Below, in pieces: positions 32,347-41,028 of a stretch of 64,000 bases of DNA. Below the pieces are notes generated by a model that saw nothing but the letters and a program-made list of their open reading frames with translations, was not told the origin of the DNA and made no database searches. Source of the stretch: Streptomyces sp. SLBN-31 (GTDB lineage Bacteria > Actinomycetota > Actinomycetes > Streptomycetales > Streptomycetaceae). The stretch lies in the NCBI RefSeq assembly GCF_006715395.1, contig NZ_VFNC01000001.1:372001-436000 (forward strand). Direction: 5' to 3'. The position numbers were made by a program, and so were the translations under genes. The stretch's first letter is position 1. Each line of letters begins with the position of its first letter.

Positions 32347-33501
32347 ATGAGCGACAGGCATATCAGTCAGCACTTCGAGACCCTCGCGATCCACGCGGGC
32401 AACACCGCCGACCCCCTCACCGGCGCCGTCGTCCCGCCGATCTACCAGGTCTCCACCTACAAGCAGGACGGCGTCGGCGGTCTGCGCGGCGGCTACGAGT
32501 ACAGCCGCAGCGCCAATCCGACCAGGACCGCTCTGGAGGAGAACCTCGCGGCCCTCGAGGGTGGCCGCCGCGGTCTCGCGTTCGCGTCCGGACTGGCGGC
32601 CGAGGACTGCCTGTTGCGTACGCTGCTCAGCCCCGGCGACCACGTGGTCATCCCGAACGACGCGTACGGCGGCACGTTCCGCCTGTTCGCGAAGGTCGTC
32701 GCCCGCTGGGGCGTGGAGTGGTCGGTCGCGGACACCAGCGACCCCTCCGCCGTACGGGCCGCGATCACCCCGAAGACGAAGGCCGTGTGGGTGGAGACCC
32801 CCTCCAACCCGCTGCTCGGCGTCACCGACATCGCGGCCGTCGCCCAGGTCGCCCGGGACGCGGGCGCCAGGCTCGTCGTGGACAACACCTTCGCCACGCC
32901 GTACCTGCAGCAGCCGCTGGCGCTCGGCGCGGACGTCGTCGTGCACTCCCTGACCAAGTACATGGGCGGCCACTCGGACGTGGTCGGCGGCGCCCTGATC
33001 GTCTCCGACGAGACGCTCGGCGAGGAGCTCGCCTACCACCAGAACGCGATGGGCGCGGTCGCCGGGCCCTTCGACTCCTGGCTGGTGCTGCGCGGCACCA
33101 AGACGCTGTCCGTGCGTATGGACCGGCACAGCGAGAACGCCACCAAGGTCGCCGAGATGCTCACCCGGCACGCGCGCGTGACGCGTGTGCTCTACCCCGG
33201 GCTGGAGGACCACCCCGGTCACGAGGTCGCGGCCAAGCAGATGCGGGCCTTCGGCGGCATGGTGTCGTTCCGCGTCGAGGGCGGGGAGGAGGCGGCCGTG
33301 GAGGTCTGCAACCGCGCCAAGATCTTCACGCTCGGCGAGTCCCTGGGCGGCGTCGAGTCGCTGATCGAGCACCCGGGGCGGATGACGCACGCGTCGGCGG
33401 CCGGCTCGGCCCTGGAGGTGCCCGCCGACCTCGTGCGGCTCTCCGTGGGCATCGAGAACGTCGACGACCTCCTCGAGGACCTGCAGCAGGCGCTCGGCTG
33501 A
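32347..33501 (+). CDS. metB: Cystathionine gamma-synthase
   Basis: 384 residues of the Cys/Met metabolism PLP family. It joins cysteine to O-succinyl- or O-acetyl-homoserine to make cystathionine, a step in methionine synthesis; in actinobacteria the same fold may also run in reverse transsulfuration. The PLP lysine is K204 in SLTKYMGGHSD. Other hallmarks are YEYSRSANPTRTALE near the start, ASGLAAEDCLLRT and GIENVDDLLEDL at the end. Lyase, lyase-like and synthase members are hard to separate, so gamma-lyase activity is possible. No ribosome site stands out before ATG. It converges on a small membrane-protein gene with eight bases between. Confidence 0.93.
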   Translation: MSDRHISQHFETLAIHAGNTADPLTGAVVPPIYQVSTYKQDGVGGLRGGYEYSRSANPTRTALEENLAALEGGRRGLAFASGLAAEDCLLRTLLSPGDHVVIPNDAYGGTFRLFAKVVARWGVEWSVADTSDPSAVRAAITPKTKAVWVETPSNPLLGVTDIAAVAQVARDAGARLVVDNTFATPYLQQPLALGADVVVHSLTKYMGGHSDVVGGALIVSDETLGEELAYHQNAMGAVAGPFDSWLVLRGTKTLSVRMDRHSENATKVAEMLTRHARVTRVLYPGLEDHPGHEVAAKQMRAFGGMVSFRVEGGEEAAVEVCNRAKIFTLGESLGGVESLIEHPGRMTHASAAGSALEVPADLVRLSVGIENVDDLLEDLQQALG

Positions 33502-33509
33502 CCGCCCGT

Positions 33510-33758
33510 TCACCAGCCCGTGTAAGGGGGAGTCGTCTGCGACGGCGGCTCCACCCACGGGCGGGCCGTGAGCGCCCACACCACGAACGCCACGGTCGCG
33601 GCGCACAGCAGCAGCCACATCAGACGCCGGACGATCCTCCTGCGGCGCAGCATGCGGGCGCCGCGCCGCATGACGTCGTCGTACAGCTCCGGCGGCACGG
33701 GCGGCGGTTCCTGCTCCATGAGCCGGCGCGCGGTGGCCTCACGCTCGGGCCGGTTCAC
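33510..33758 (-). CDS. Small membrane protein, likely coupled to the sigma factor gene
   Basis: 82 residues: a charged N-terminal half (MNRPEREATARRLMEQ) with MRRGARMLRRRR, one membrane helix (LMWLLLCAATVAFVVWAL) and a short Pro/Thr outer tail. Its start lies 61 bases after the stop of the sigma-factor-like gene on the same strand, so they are probably cotranscribed. A small helix-plus-cytoplasmic-tail layout beside an ECF-like sigma factor raises the idea of a minimal anti-sigma factor, but no ZAS zinc motif is present. That role is speculation. Confidence 0.7.
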   Translation of the reverse strand: MNRPEREATARRLMEQEPPPVPPELYDDVMRRGARMLRRRRIVRRLMWLLLCAATVAFVVWALTARPWVEPPSQTTPPYTGW

Positions 33759-33819
33759 CCCGCACCTCCCCGTATCGGCGCCCGCCGCGTCGCCGCGCGT
33801 GTCCGCAGACGCCCGCGCC

Positions 33820-34413
33820 TCATGACGGCGCCACCTTGGCGCCGATCACCGGCGAGGGCCGCCCGCGCGCGGGATGCAGCAGGGAGGTCGTGGCGCGGTC
33901 GCAGATGGAGCGCACCCGGTCGACCGGGAGACCGAGCAGCGCCGCCGTCTGCTCCTCGGCGACCCCCTCGTACAGCCTGAGGACCAGGATCAGGCGCTCC
34001 TGGGGTGCCAGTCCGGCCAGGGCGCTGTCGGGGTGCGGGCGGCTCCGGCCGAAACCGCCGTACTGGTGCCACGCGGCACGCGCGAAGCGGGTGGCCAGAT
34101 ACTGGCGGGCGCGGTCGTACGGGTCCTCCCCGCGCAGCCGGTCCCAGCACGCGTACGTGTGCGCGAGGGCGTGTGTCAGCAGCCGCCGCGCCCGCGGGTT
34201 GTCCTCCGGCAGCTCCGCCGTGAGCAGTGTGGCGGCATGCAACAGCCGCCCTGCCGCGCCCGTGACGAACGCCTCGAACTCCCGGGCCCGGCGGGCTCCT
34301 TGGGACACCTGCCGTTGCCGCACCGCGCCTCCCACCCTGACGCGCCCCTGTGAGACCCGGGCCCGGCCGCGTACGGCATACGAAACCGTGTACGACGAGG
34401 GCCCCGATCTCAT
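33820..34413 (-). CDS. ECF-like RNA polymerase sigma factor
   Basis: 197 residues. Region 2 helices lie at about 45-115 (REFEAFVTGAAGRLLHAATLL, then ARQYLATRFARAAW) and region 4 at about 130-180 (LAPQERLILVLRLYEGVAEEQTAALLGLPVDRVRS), giving the helix-turn-helix that contacts the -35 box. The residues are those of the ECF/SigE-type group rather than the primary sigma factor. The first 35 residues are low in structure and the start could be further in. It may control itself and the small membrane gene downstream. The target genes are unknown. Confidence 0.8.
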   Translation of the reverse strand: MRSGPSSYTVSYAVRGRARVSQGRVRVGGAVRQRQVSQGARRAREFEAFVTGAAGRLLHAATLLTAELPEDNPRARRLLTHALAHTYACWDRLRGEDPYDRARQYLATRFARAAWHQYGGFGRSRPHPDSALAGLAPQERLILVLRLYEGVAEEQTAALLGLPVDRVRSICDRATTSLLHPARGRPSPVIGAKVAPS

Positions 34414-34546
34414 ATGAGGCCAAGGGCGGCCTTTCGGTCAAGAGCCGCGCGCCGCGGATGCGCGCGAATGGGGCCGCGGGAAAACGCGAGAGGGGCCGCG
34501 CGGGGACACGAGAGGCACAGTCACGGCCGCTACGGCATCCTTGCGA

Positions 34547-35071
34547 CTACGACGGCTGCGACGCCTCCGGCCCCGGTACCCCCTGTACGGCCATCCGGGT
34601 GGAGAGGGCGGTGTTGAAGCGCGTGAGGAGCGTGCAGAACGCCTCGCGCTCCTCCGGTGCCCAGTCGTGTGTCAGCTCGGCCATCAACTGACGCCTGGAG
34701 GACCGCACTTCCTCCAGCCGCGACTGCCCACGCGGGGACAGCTGGAGCACCACCGCGCGGCCGTCCTCGGGGTGCGAGGTGCGCTTGACGAGACCGGTGT
34801 CGACGAGCGGAGCCACCTGCCGGGTGACCGTCGAGGAGTCGATGCCCATGCTGGCCGCGAGCGCCTTGACGCCCATGGGGCCCTCGTCGTCGAGGCGGTT
34901 GAGCAGCAGGTATGCGGCGCGGTCCATGGAGTTGCGCACCTGCCCGACCCCACCGAGCCGGGTCTGTTCGGCACGGCGCGCGAAGACCGCCACCTCGTGC
35001 TGCAGCGTGTCGAGGAGACCGGTGTCACCGACGGTCGTCATGTCCATCGACATTTCAGGTGTTGTGGGCAT
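34547..35071 (-). CDS. MarR-family transcriptional regulator
   Basis: 174 residues. The winged helix-turn-helix reads GVKALAASMGIDSSTVTRQVAPLVDTGLVKRTSHPEDGRAVVLQLS, the typical MarR pattern with the basic wing. A MTTVGD start about ten codons downstream is also possible. MarR proteins usually repress a divergent or their own operon and respond to phenolic or oxidising ligands. Here the divergent neighbour is threonine dehydratase, 145 bases away, which is a plausible but unproven target. Confidence 0.92.
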   Translation of the reverse strand: MPTTPEMSMDMTTVGDTGLLDTLQHEVAVFARRAEQTRLGGVGQVRNSMDRAAYLLLNRLDDEGPMGVKALAASMGIDSSTVTRQVAPLVDTGLVKRTSHPEDGRAVVLQLSPRGQSRLEEVRSSRRQLMAELTHDWAPEEREAFCTLLTRFNTALSTRMAVQGVPGPEASQPS

Positions 35072-35216
35072 GGCCGGAGGCTCGCTTCATGAAGGTGGTC
35101 TGTGAATGGGGGACAGAGTACGCGGCCGGGAGGCGGGCCGTACCGACGCTGCGCAAACCAGTCTCGGACGTTGGTCACACCGGTCGTGCGCGCCTGTGAA
35201 CTGCGATGCTTGAGTC

Positions 35217-36446
35217 ATGAGCTACAGCACGGCCGACTCCTTGCGGTCCGTCACCCTCGACGACGTCCGGGGCGCCCAGAAGATGCTGTCGGGCGTGGCG
35301 CGGATGACGGCGATGGAGGGCAGCAGGCACCTGTCCCGGCTGGTGGGCGCGCCGGTGCACCTGAAGTGCGAGAACCTCCAGCGGACGGGGTCGTTCAAGC
35401 TGCGCGGCGCGTACGTCCGCATCGCCGGCCTGCTGCCGGAGGAGCGGGCCGCCGGGGTCGTCGCGGCGAGCGCCGGCAACCACGCGCAGGGCGTGGCCCT
35501 CGCGTCCTCGCTGCTGGGGGTGCGGGCGACGGTGTTCATGCCGAAGGGTGCACCGCTGCCGAAGATCAGCGCGACGCGTGAGTACGGCGCCGAGGTGCGG
35601 CTGCACGGGCAGGTGGTGGACGAGACGCTGGCCGCCGCCCAGGCGTACGCGGCCGAGACGGGCGCGGTGTTCATCCACCCCTTCGACCACCCCGACATCA
35701 TCGCGGGGCAGGGCACGGTCGGCCTGGAGATCCTGGAGCAGTGCCCGGAGGTACGGACGATCGTCGTCGGCATCGGCGGCGGAGGCCTGACGGCCGGTGT
35801 CGCGGTGGCGGTGAAGGCCCTGCGGCCCGACGTGCGGATCGTCGGTGTGCAGGCGGAGGGCGCGGCGGCGTATCCGCCCTCGCTCGCGGCCGGGCACCCG
35901 GTGTCGATAGAGCATCCGGCGACGATGGCCGACGGCATCAAGGTCGGGCGGCCCGGTGACGTGCCGTTCGGGATCATCGACGAGCTGGTGGACGAGGTGC
36001 GCACGGTCACCGAGGACGAGCTGGCCGCCGCGCTGCTGCTCTGCCTGGAGCGGGCCAAGATGGTCGTCGAGCCGGCCGGCGCGAGCCCGGTCGCGGCGCT
36101 GCTGGGCGATCCGCGCGCCTTCGAGGGCCCGGTCGTGGCGGTGCTCTCCGGCGGCAACGTCGACCCGGTGCTGCTGCAGCGCGTGCTGCGGCACGGCATG
36201 GCCGCGCAGGGCCGCTACCTGGCCGTACGGCTGCGGCTGACGGACCGGCCGGGGGCGCTCGCGACGATTCTCGGGGTGTTGTCAGTGGTCGACGCTAACG
36301 TCCTCGATGTGAGCCACGTACGGACCGACCCACGGCTCGGGCTCACGGAGGCGGAGGTCGAGCTGCACCTGGAGACGAAGGGGCCGGAGCACTGCGCCGA
36401 GGTCGGCCGCGCCCTCCGCGAGGCGGGCTACACGATCATCGACTGA
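35217..36446 (+). CDS. ilvA: Threonine dehydratase (catabolic type with ACT domain)
   Basis: 409 residues. Converts L-threonine to 2-oxobutanoate and ammonia. The PLP lysine is K61 in RTGSFKLRGAY, and the glycine loop GIGGGGLTAG binds the cofactor phosphate. A single ACT domain at about 325-409 (LTDRPGALATILGVL) follows, shorter than the double ACT region of biosynthetic IlvA, which suggests the TdcB-like, degradative type or a single-ACT feedback form. In Streptomyces threonine breakdown supplies propionyl and 2-oxobutyrate units for polyketides. Divergent from a MarR gene. The gene symbol is the general one for the enzyme; the physiological role could be tdcB-like. Confidence 0.93.
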   Translation: MSYSTADSLRSVTLDDVRGAQKMLSGVARMTAMEGSRHLSRLVGAPVHLKCENLQRTGSFKLRGAYVRIAGLLPEERAAGVVAASAGNHAQGVALASSLLGVRATVFMPKGAPLPKISATREYGAEVRLHGQVVDETLAAAQAYAAETGAVFIHPFDHPDIIAGQGTVGLEILEQCPEVRTIVVGIGGGGLTAGVAVAVKALRPDVRIVGVQAEGAAAYPPSLAAGHPVSIEHPATMADGIKVGRPGDVPFGIIDELVDEVRTVTEDELAAALLLCLERAKMVVEPAGASPVAALLGDPRAFEGPVVAVLSGGNVDPVLLQRVLRHGMAAQGRYLAVRLRLTDRPGALATILGVLSVVDANVLDVSHVRTDPRLGLTEAEVELHLETKGPEHCAEVGRALREAGYTIID

Positions 36447-36519
36447 GACGCGCGGATTCGCACAGCCACAAGAAAAACCCCAGTTCAGGGGCCCTTTGTC
36501 ACTCGTTCGGGAAAATCCG

Positions 36520-36548
36520 TTGAGGGACGCGATACATCGCGTTATGGT
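36520..36548 (+). promoter_or_regulatory. Promoter with a palindromic operator between -35 and -10
   Basis: TTGAGG at 36520-36525 and TATGGT at 36543-36548 are separated by 17 bases, the standard spacing. The spacer is almost entirely a perfect palindrome, acgcgat-ac-atcgcgt (36527-36542). A repressor bound there would block the polymerase. It is 103 bases before the ABC exporter start. Confidence 0.65.
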
Positions 36549-36650
36549 GTGTCTCGTGACCGCTCGCCTGCCCGCCCCGGCATCCGTCGGGCGGGGCAAA
36601 GCGCACAAATCTAGGCTTTCCGAAGAATCCCCGACGACGTGGAGACTCAT

Positions 36651-37667
36651 ATGCCAGGCGCCATCTACGCCGAAGGTCTGGTGAAGACCTTCGGTGACGT
36701 AAAGGCTCTGGACGGCGTCGACCTCGATGTCCCCGAGGGCACCGTCCTTGGCCTGCTCGGGCCGAACGGCGCGGGCAAGACGACCACTGTCCGCTGTCTG
36801 ACCACCCTTCTGCAACCGGATAGTGGCAGGGCCGTCGTCGCGGGCCTCGACGTGCTCAAGCATCCGAACGAGGTGCGCCGCTCGATCGGCCTGTCCGGCC
36901 AGTTCGCCGCGGTCGACGAGTACCTGACCGGCCGGGAGAACCTGCAGATGGTCGGGCAGCTCTACCAGATGAAGGCCAAGGCCGCGAAGGCCCGGGCCGA
37001 GGAGCTGCTGGCCCAGTTCGACCTCGCGGACGCCGCCGACCGCACCGCCAAGACCTATTCGGGAGGCATGCGCCGCCGGCTCGACCTCGCCGCCGCCCTG
37101 GTCGTCTCCCCGCCCGTGATGTTCATGGACGAGCCGACGACCGGCCTCGACCCGCGCAACCGCCAGATGCTGTGGGAGGTCATCAAACAGCTCGTCTCCG
37201 GCGGTACGACCCTGCTGCTGACCACGCAGTACCTGGAGGAGGCCGACCACCTCGCCCACGACATCGCCGTCGTCGACCACGGCCGCGTCATCGCCCGCGG
37301 CACCTCCGACCAGCTCAAGGCCCGCACCGGCGGCGAGCGCGTCGAGGTCGTGGTGCACGAACGCGAGCACATCCCCACCGCCCGCGAGGTCCTGGGCGGC
37401 TTCGGCAAGGGCGACGTCAGCGTCGAGGAGCACACCCGCAAGCTCACCGTTTCCGTCACCGGCGGCGCCAAGCTGCTGGCCGAGATCATCCGCGAACTGG
37501 ACGTCCGCGGCATCGAGATGGACGACATCGGCCTGCGCCGCCCGACCCTCGACGACGTGTTCCTCTCCCTGACCGGCCATGTGGCCGAGGTGAAGGCGGA
37601 GGAGAACGGCGCGACGGCGGACGCCCCCGCCAAGGACCGCAAGCAGAAGAAGGAGGCCGCCAAGTGA
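36651..37667 (+). CDS. ABC exporter ATP-binding protein, DrrA type
   Basis: 338 residues; GGAGA precedes ATG. Walker A GPNGAGKTT at 37-45, signature YSGGMRRRLDLA and Walker B VMFMDEP are intact. The C-terminal 100 residues are the extension of the DrrA/NodI subfamily, which pairs with ABC-2 permeases to export drugs or lipids. It overlaps the permease gene by four bases (GTGA), so the two are translated together. Transcription probably starts at the promoter-operator pair about 100 bases upstream. The substrate is unknown; such pairs commonly give resistance to hydrophobic antibiotics. Confidence 0.95.
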   Translation: MPGAIYAEGLVKTFGDVKALDGVDLDVPEGTVLGLLGPNGAGKTTTVRCLTTLLQPDSGRAVVAGLDVLKHPNEVRRSIGLSGQFAAVDEYLTGRENLQMVGQLYQMKAKAAKARAEELLAQFDLADAADRTAKTYSGGMRRRLDLAAALVVSPPVMFMDEPTTGLDPRNRQMLWEVIKQLVSGGTTLLLTTQYLEEADHLAHDIAVVDHGRVIARGTSDQLKARTGGERVEVVVHEREHIPTAREVLGGFGKGDVSVEEHTRKLTVSVTGGAKLLAEIIRELDVRGIEMDDIGLRRPTLDDVFLSLTGHVAEVKAEENGATADAPAKDRKQKKEAAK

Positions 37668-38521
37668 GCGCCGTGACCGACGCCGTGCGGGTCGCGCCGA
37701 CCGGGAACCCCGTCAGCCAGTCGTTCCGGGATTCGATGGTCGTCGCCAAGCGGAACCTGATCCGCATGTCCCGGATCCCCGAGATGATCATCTACGGGCT
37801 CATCCAGCCCATCATGTTCGTGGTGCTCTTCACCTACGTCTTCGGCGGCTCCATGCAGATCGGCGGCAGCACCAGCGCCACCGACTACAAGAACTTCCTC
37901 ATGGCCGGCATCTTCGCGCAGACCGTCACGTTCGCCACCGCCAGCTCCGGCGCCGGCATCGCCGACGACATGCACAAGGGGCTCATCGACCGCTTCCGCT
38001 CCCTGCCCATGGCACGCGGCGCGGTGCTGACCGGGCGCACGCTCGCCGACCTCGTCCAGACCGCGCTGACCCTGGTCGTCCTCGCCGTGGTCGCGGTCCT
38101 GGTCGGCTGGCGGGTCGGGTCGAACGGCTCCACCAACGCCGCCAAGGTCCTGGCCGCCTTCGGCCTGCTGCTCCTGCTCGGCTACGCGTTCACCTGGATC
38201 GGCGCCCTGATCGGCATGTCGGTGCGCACCCCCGAGGCCGCGACCTCCAGCGGACTGATCTGGCTGTTCCCGGTGACGTTCATCTCCAACGCCTTCGTGG
38301 ACACCAGCCACATGACCCCGTGGCTGCGCCACATCGCCGAGTGGAACCCGTTCAGCGCCACCGTGCAGGCCTGCCGGGTGCTCTTCGCCAACCCCGGCCA
38401 GTCGCAATCGGGCGCCTGGCCGATGCAGCACCCGGTGTGGGCCTCGCTGATCTACTCGGCACTGATCATCGTCGTCTTCCGGACCCTGGCGGTACGCAAG
38501 TACCGCTCGGCGACGGCGTGA
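37664..38521 (+). CDS. ABC-2 type exporter permease, DrrB type
   Basis: 285 residues from a GTG overlapping the ATPase stop, with AAGGAGG upstream. Six membrane helices are visible. The N-terminal part has the ABC-2 pattern RNLIRMSRIPEMIIYGLIQPIMFVVLF and the middle carries the coupling region RFRSLPMARG. It forms the membrane channel for the DrrA-type ATPase. The conserved WNPFSATVQACRVLF segment near the end is typical of actinobacterial drug exporters. A strong hairpin follows and is shared with greA. Confidence 0.93.
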   Translation: MSAVTDAVRVAPTGNPVSQSFRDSMVVAKRNLIRMSRIPEMIIYGLIQPIMFVVLFTYVFGGSMQIGGSTSATDYKNFLMAGIFAQTVTFATASSGAGIADDMHKGLIDRFRSLPMARGAVLTGRTLADLVQTALTLVVLAVVAVLVGWRVGSNGSTNAAKVLAAFGLLLLLGYAFTWIGALIGMSVRTPEAATSSGLIWLFPVTFISNAFVDTSHMTPWLRHIAEWNPFSATVQACRVLFANPGQSQSGAWPMQHPVWASLIYSALIIVVFRTLAVRKYRSATA

Positions 38522-38563
38522 GCGGCCCGCGCGACGACTGATCCCGCGGTACTGGTACGACGA

Positions 38564-38594
38564 CGCCCCCGGCGCCATGAGGGCGCCGGGGGCG
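38564..38594. terminator. Bidirectional terminator hairpin between the ABC exporter and greA
   Basis: Perfect 13-bp arms (cgcccccggcgcc and complement) around an ATGAG loop, 42 bases after the permease stop and 49 bases from the greA stop on the other strand. Confidence 0.88.
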
Positions 38595-38643
38595 GGTCGA
38601 GGGCAGGGTGTGGGTGGCCGCGAGCGGCCCGTAGACCGCCGGG

Positions 38644-39144
38644 TCAGCCGTTGTAGGGCTCGGCCTTGAGGATCTTCACGGAGGCCTTCCTGCCGTTGGG
38701 CAGTTCGTACTCCGCGTCCTCGCCGACCTTGTGGCCGATCACGCCGGAGCCCAGCGGGGACTGCGGCGAGTAGGTCTCGATGTCGGCGCTCGCGTACTCG
38801 CGCGAGGCGAGCAGGAAGGTCAGCGTGTCGTCCTCGTCGCCGTCGAAGGCGATCGTCACGACCATGCCGGGCGCCACGGCACCGTCCGTCGACTCCGGCG
38901 CCTCACCGACCTTGGCGTTCTCCAGGAGCTGGGTCAGCTGGCGCACACGGAGCTCCTGCTTGCCCTGCTCTTCCTTGGCCGCGTGGTACCCGCCGTTCTC
39001 ACGCAGGTCGCCCTCCTCGCGCGCGGCCGCGATCTTGGCGGCGATCTCCGTGCGCGCGGGACCAGACAGGTACTCCAGCTCGGCCTTGAGCTGGTTGTAC
39101 GCCTCCTGGGTCAGCCAGGTGACGTTCTCGCTGGTCTGGGTCAC
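38644..39144 (-). CDS. greA: Transcription elongation factor GreA
   Basis: 166 residues from a GTG with GAGGAGC upstream. GreA enters the RNA polymerase secondary channel and helps cut backtracked RNA. The N-terminal coiled coil runs from about residue 10 to 80 with the acidic tip REEGDLRENGGYHAA, which carries the two catalytic acidic residues; the C-terminal FKBP-like domain includes SPLGSGVIGHKVGE. Full length for the family. The greA, DUF4307, mca order is common in actinobacteria. Divergence from DUF4307 is not the case: both are on the minus strand, with DUF4307 upstream and 166 bases between. Confidence 0.96.
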   Translation of the reverse strand: MTQTSENVTWLTQEAYNQLKAELEYLSGPARTEIAAKIAAAREEGDLRENGGYHAAKEEQGKQELRVRQLTQLLENAKVGEAPESTDGAVAPGMVVTIAFDGDEDDTLTFLLASREYASADIETYSPQSPLGSGVIGHKVGEDAEYELPNGRKASVKILKAEPYNG

Positions 39145-39310
39145 AGGTGCTCCTCGTAGGTACTGGGAATACAAAGCATCGCCCTACCCAGAAGAATGTT
39201 CCTTCACGGAAGGGCGAAACCACGAGCCTAACAATTCAGTGGCCGAAGGGGGAGGACATAAGCCATCAGAATTACGTCGGCGCAGGTCAGCCCCAACGCA
39301 TCCGGGTGAT

Positions 39311-39709
39311 TCAGTCGGCGTGACAGCCCAGCAGCTCGGCCGTGGTGCCCGGAGCCGTCGTACGGAGCGTGACGACCTTGTCGATCCGGGTGGCGCCGCC
39401 GTCGAACCGGAAGTCGGCCCGGCCCACCTCGGAGCCGTCCGCCGCCTGGGAGCGGACCGTGCAGTAGCCGGAGGCGTCGGCGTCCTTGCGGACCTCCAGA
39501 TGCACCGAGACGGAGCTCCGGTGCGGCTCGAACGTGATCACCTCGCCGCTGATCTTGTTCTGGCCGACGTAGTGGTAGGCGAAATAGCCGACCAGGATGA
39601 GCAGAAGGGTCCCGAGGACGGCACCGGCGATCTTGAGCTTGTGGTCGGCACGGGCGTCCGAGGAGCGGCCGTAGCGGCCCTCGGGCAGCTGAGTGCTCGC
39701 CGTACCCAT
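39311..39709 (-). CDS. DUF4307-family single-pass membrane protein
   Basis: 132 residues. A short polar head is followed by one helix (KIAGAVLGTLLLILVGYFAYHYV) and an outer beta-rich domain with a pair of cysteines (SGYCTVRSQA and LGCHAD), likely a disulfide. This matches the DUF4307 family, which is found next to mca and greA in most actinobacteria. The function is unknown. Its start lies opposite the mca promoter region, so the two genes are divergent with 127 bases between. The family's neighbourhood hints at a link to mycothiol or the cell envelope, but nothing in the sequence shows it. Confidence 0.9.
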   Translation of the reverse strand: MGTASTQLPEGRYGRSSDARADHKLKIAGAVLGTLLLILVGYFAYHYVGQNKISGEVITFEPHRSSVSVHLEVRKDADASGYCTVRSQAADGSEVGRADFRFDGGATRIDKVVTLRTTAPGTTAELLGCHAD

Positions 39710-39748
39710 GATCGTCCTCTCGGTGCGGGGCTCCCGGAGCCGGACCCC

Positions 39749-39774
39749 GGAATTATTCGCCCCCCGATTCGGTC
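39749..39774 (+). promoter_or_regulatory. Candidate sigma-R promoter of mca
   Basis: GGAAT at 39749-39753, 18 bases, then GTC at 39772-39774, one base off the GGAAT-N18-GTT consensus. As I recall, mca belongs to the SigR regulon in S. coelicolor. It is 63 bases before the TTG start. Confidence 0.55.
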
Positions 39775-39836
39775 ACTATAGAAGCCGCCGATCGCACCCG
39801 AAGACACCGGGGGCGCCGACTTACGAGGATTGAGTC

Positions 39837-40718
39837 TTGACTGACCAGCTGCGACTGATGGCCGTGCACGCCCACCCCGACGACGAGTCGAGCAAGGGCG
39901 CGGCCACCATGGCGAAGTACGTGTCCGAGGGGGTGGACGTGCTGGTCGTGACCTGCACCGGTGGGGAGCGCGGTTCCATCCTCAATCCGAAGCTGCAGGG
40001 CGACAAGTACATCGAGGACCACATCCACGAGGTACGCAAGAAGGAGATGGACGAGGCCCGCGAGATCCTCGGCATCAGGCAGGAATGGCTCGGCTTCGTC
40101 GACTCCGGCCTCCCGGAGGGCGACCCGCTGCCGCCGCTGCCCGAGGGCTGCTTCGCCCTGGAGGACGTCGACAAGGCGGCGGGCGAGCTGGTGAAGCAGA
40201 TCCGCTCCTTCCGTCCGCAGGTGATCACCACCTACGACGAGAACGGCGGCTACCCCCACCCCGACCACATCATGACCCACAAGATCTCGATGGTGGCGTT
40301 CGAGGGCGCGGCGGACACCGAGAAGTACCCGGAGGCCGAGTTCGGCCCGGCGTACCAGCCGCAGAAGCTGTACTACAACCAGGGCTTCAACCGCCCCCGC
40401 ACCGAGGCGCTGCACAACGCGCTGCTGGAGCGCGGCCTGGAGTCGCCGTACGGGGACTGGCTCAAGCGCTGGAAGGAGTTCGAGCGCGTCGAGCGCACGC
40501 TGACCACGCACGTTCCGTGCGCCGACTTCTTCGAGATCCGTGACAAGGCCCTGATCGCGCACGCCACGCAGATCGACCCCGACGGCGGCTGGTTCAAGGT
40601 CCCCATGGAGATCCAGAAGGAGGTCTGGCCGACGGAGGAGTACGAGCTGGCGAAGTCGCTCGTGGACACCTCCCTCCCCGAGGACGACCTCTTCGCGGGC
40701 ATCCGCGACAATGCCTGA
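39837..40718 (+). CDS. mca: Mycothiol S-conjugate amidase
   Basis: 293 residues from a TTG with GAGGA seven bases upstream. Cuts mycothiol conjugates of toxins to release a mercapturic acid for export and glucosaminyl-inositol for recycling. The LmbE/PIG-L zinc motif is HAHPDDES at 11-18 (H13 and D16 as ligands) with a second set at YPHPDH (139-144). The sequence NQGFNRPRTEALHNALLERG and the long length distinguish Mca from the shorter MshB. Mycothiol is made only by actinobacteria, which supports the taxonomic call. A candidate sigma-R promoter lies upstream. Confidence 0.97.
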   Translation: MTDQLRLMAVHAHPDDESSKGAATMAKYVSEGVDVLVVTCTGGERGSILNPKLQGDKYIEDHIHEVRKKEMDEAREILGIRQEWLGFVDSGLPEGDPLPPLPEGCFALEDVDKAAGELVKQIRSFRPQVITTYDENGGYPHPDHIMTHKISMVAFEGAADTEKYPEAEFGPAYQPQKLYYNQGFNRPRTEALHNALLERGLESPYGDWLKRWKEFERVERTLTTHVPCADFFEIRDKALIAHATQIDPDGGWFKVPMEIQKEVWPTEEYELAKSLVDTSLPEDDLFAGIRDNA

Positions 40719-40719
40719 C

Positions 40720-40956
40720 ATGAGCGCAAGCGTGAGCCTGGCAGTGACGCACCTCGTCCCCCTCGCCAAGGAGGTGGACGAGAACAAGGTCACCCCCGGC
40801 GTCCTCGGTTTCATCGTCTTCGCGGTGATGGCCCTGGCGGTGTGGGGGCTGATGAAGTCCATGAACAAGCACATGGGCAAGGTCAAGTTCGAGGACCCGG
40901 CGGACTCCGAGGAGAAGGCCTCCGCAAAGGCCTCCGGCAAGTCCTCCGAGAGCTGA
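40720..40956 (+). CDS. Small membrane protein downstream of mca
   Basis: 78 residues from the ATG of MSASVSLAV, one base past the mca stop; an ATG nine bases earlier (40711) would overlap mca. One helix (TPGVLGFIVFAVMALAVWGLM) is followed by a Lys/Glu/Ser-rich tail (KASAKASGKSSES). It is almost certainly cotranscribed with mca. No function known. Confidence 0.75.
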   Translation: MSASVSLAVTHLVPLAKEVDENKVTPGVLGFIVFAVMALAVWGLMKSMNKHMGKVKFEDPADSEEKASAKASGKSSES

Positions 40957-41028
40957 CCGCCCGGCGGTGACGGGGCTGACGCGCGACGCGGCGACGGCGC
41001 TGACGCCCGACGGCGGGGCTGACGGTCG

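Noticed and set aside
30300..33980. 1226-codon open frame on the plus strand
   Set aside because: It crosses msrA and a membrane protein in antisense and metB out of frame; no family similarity.
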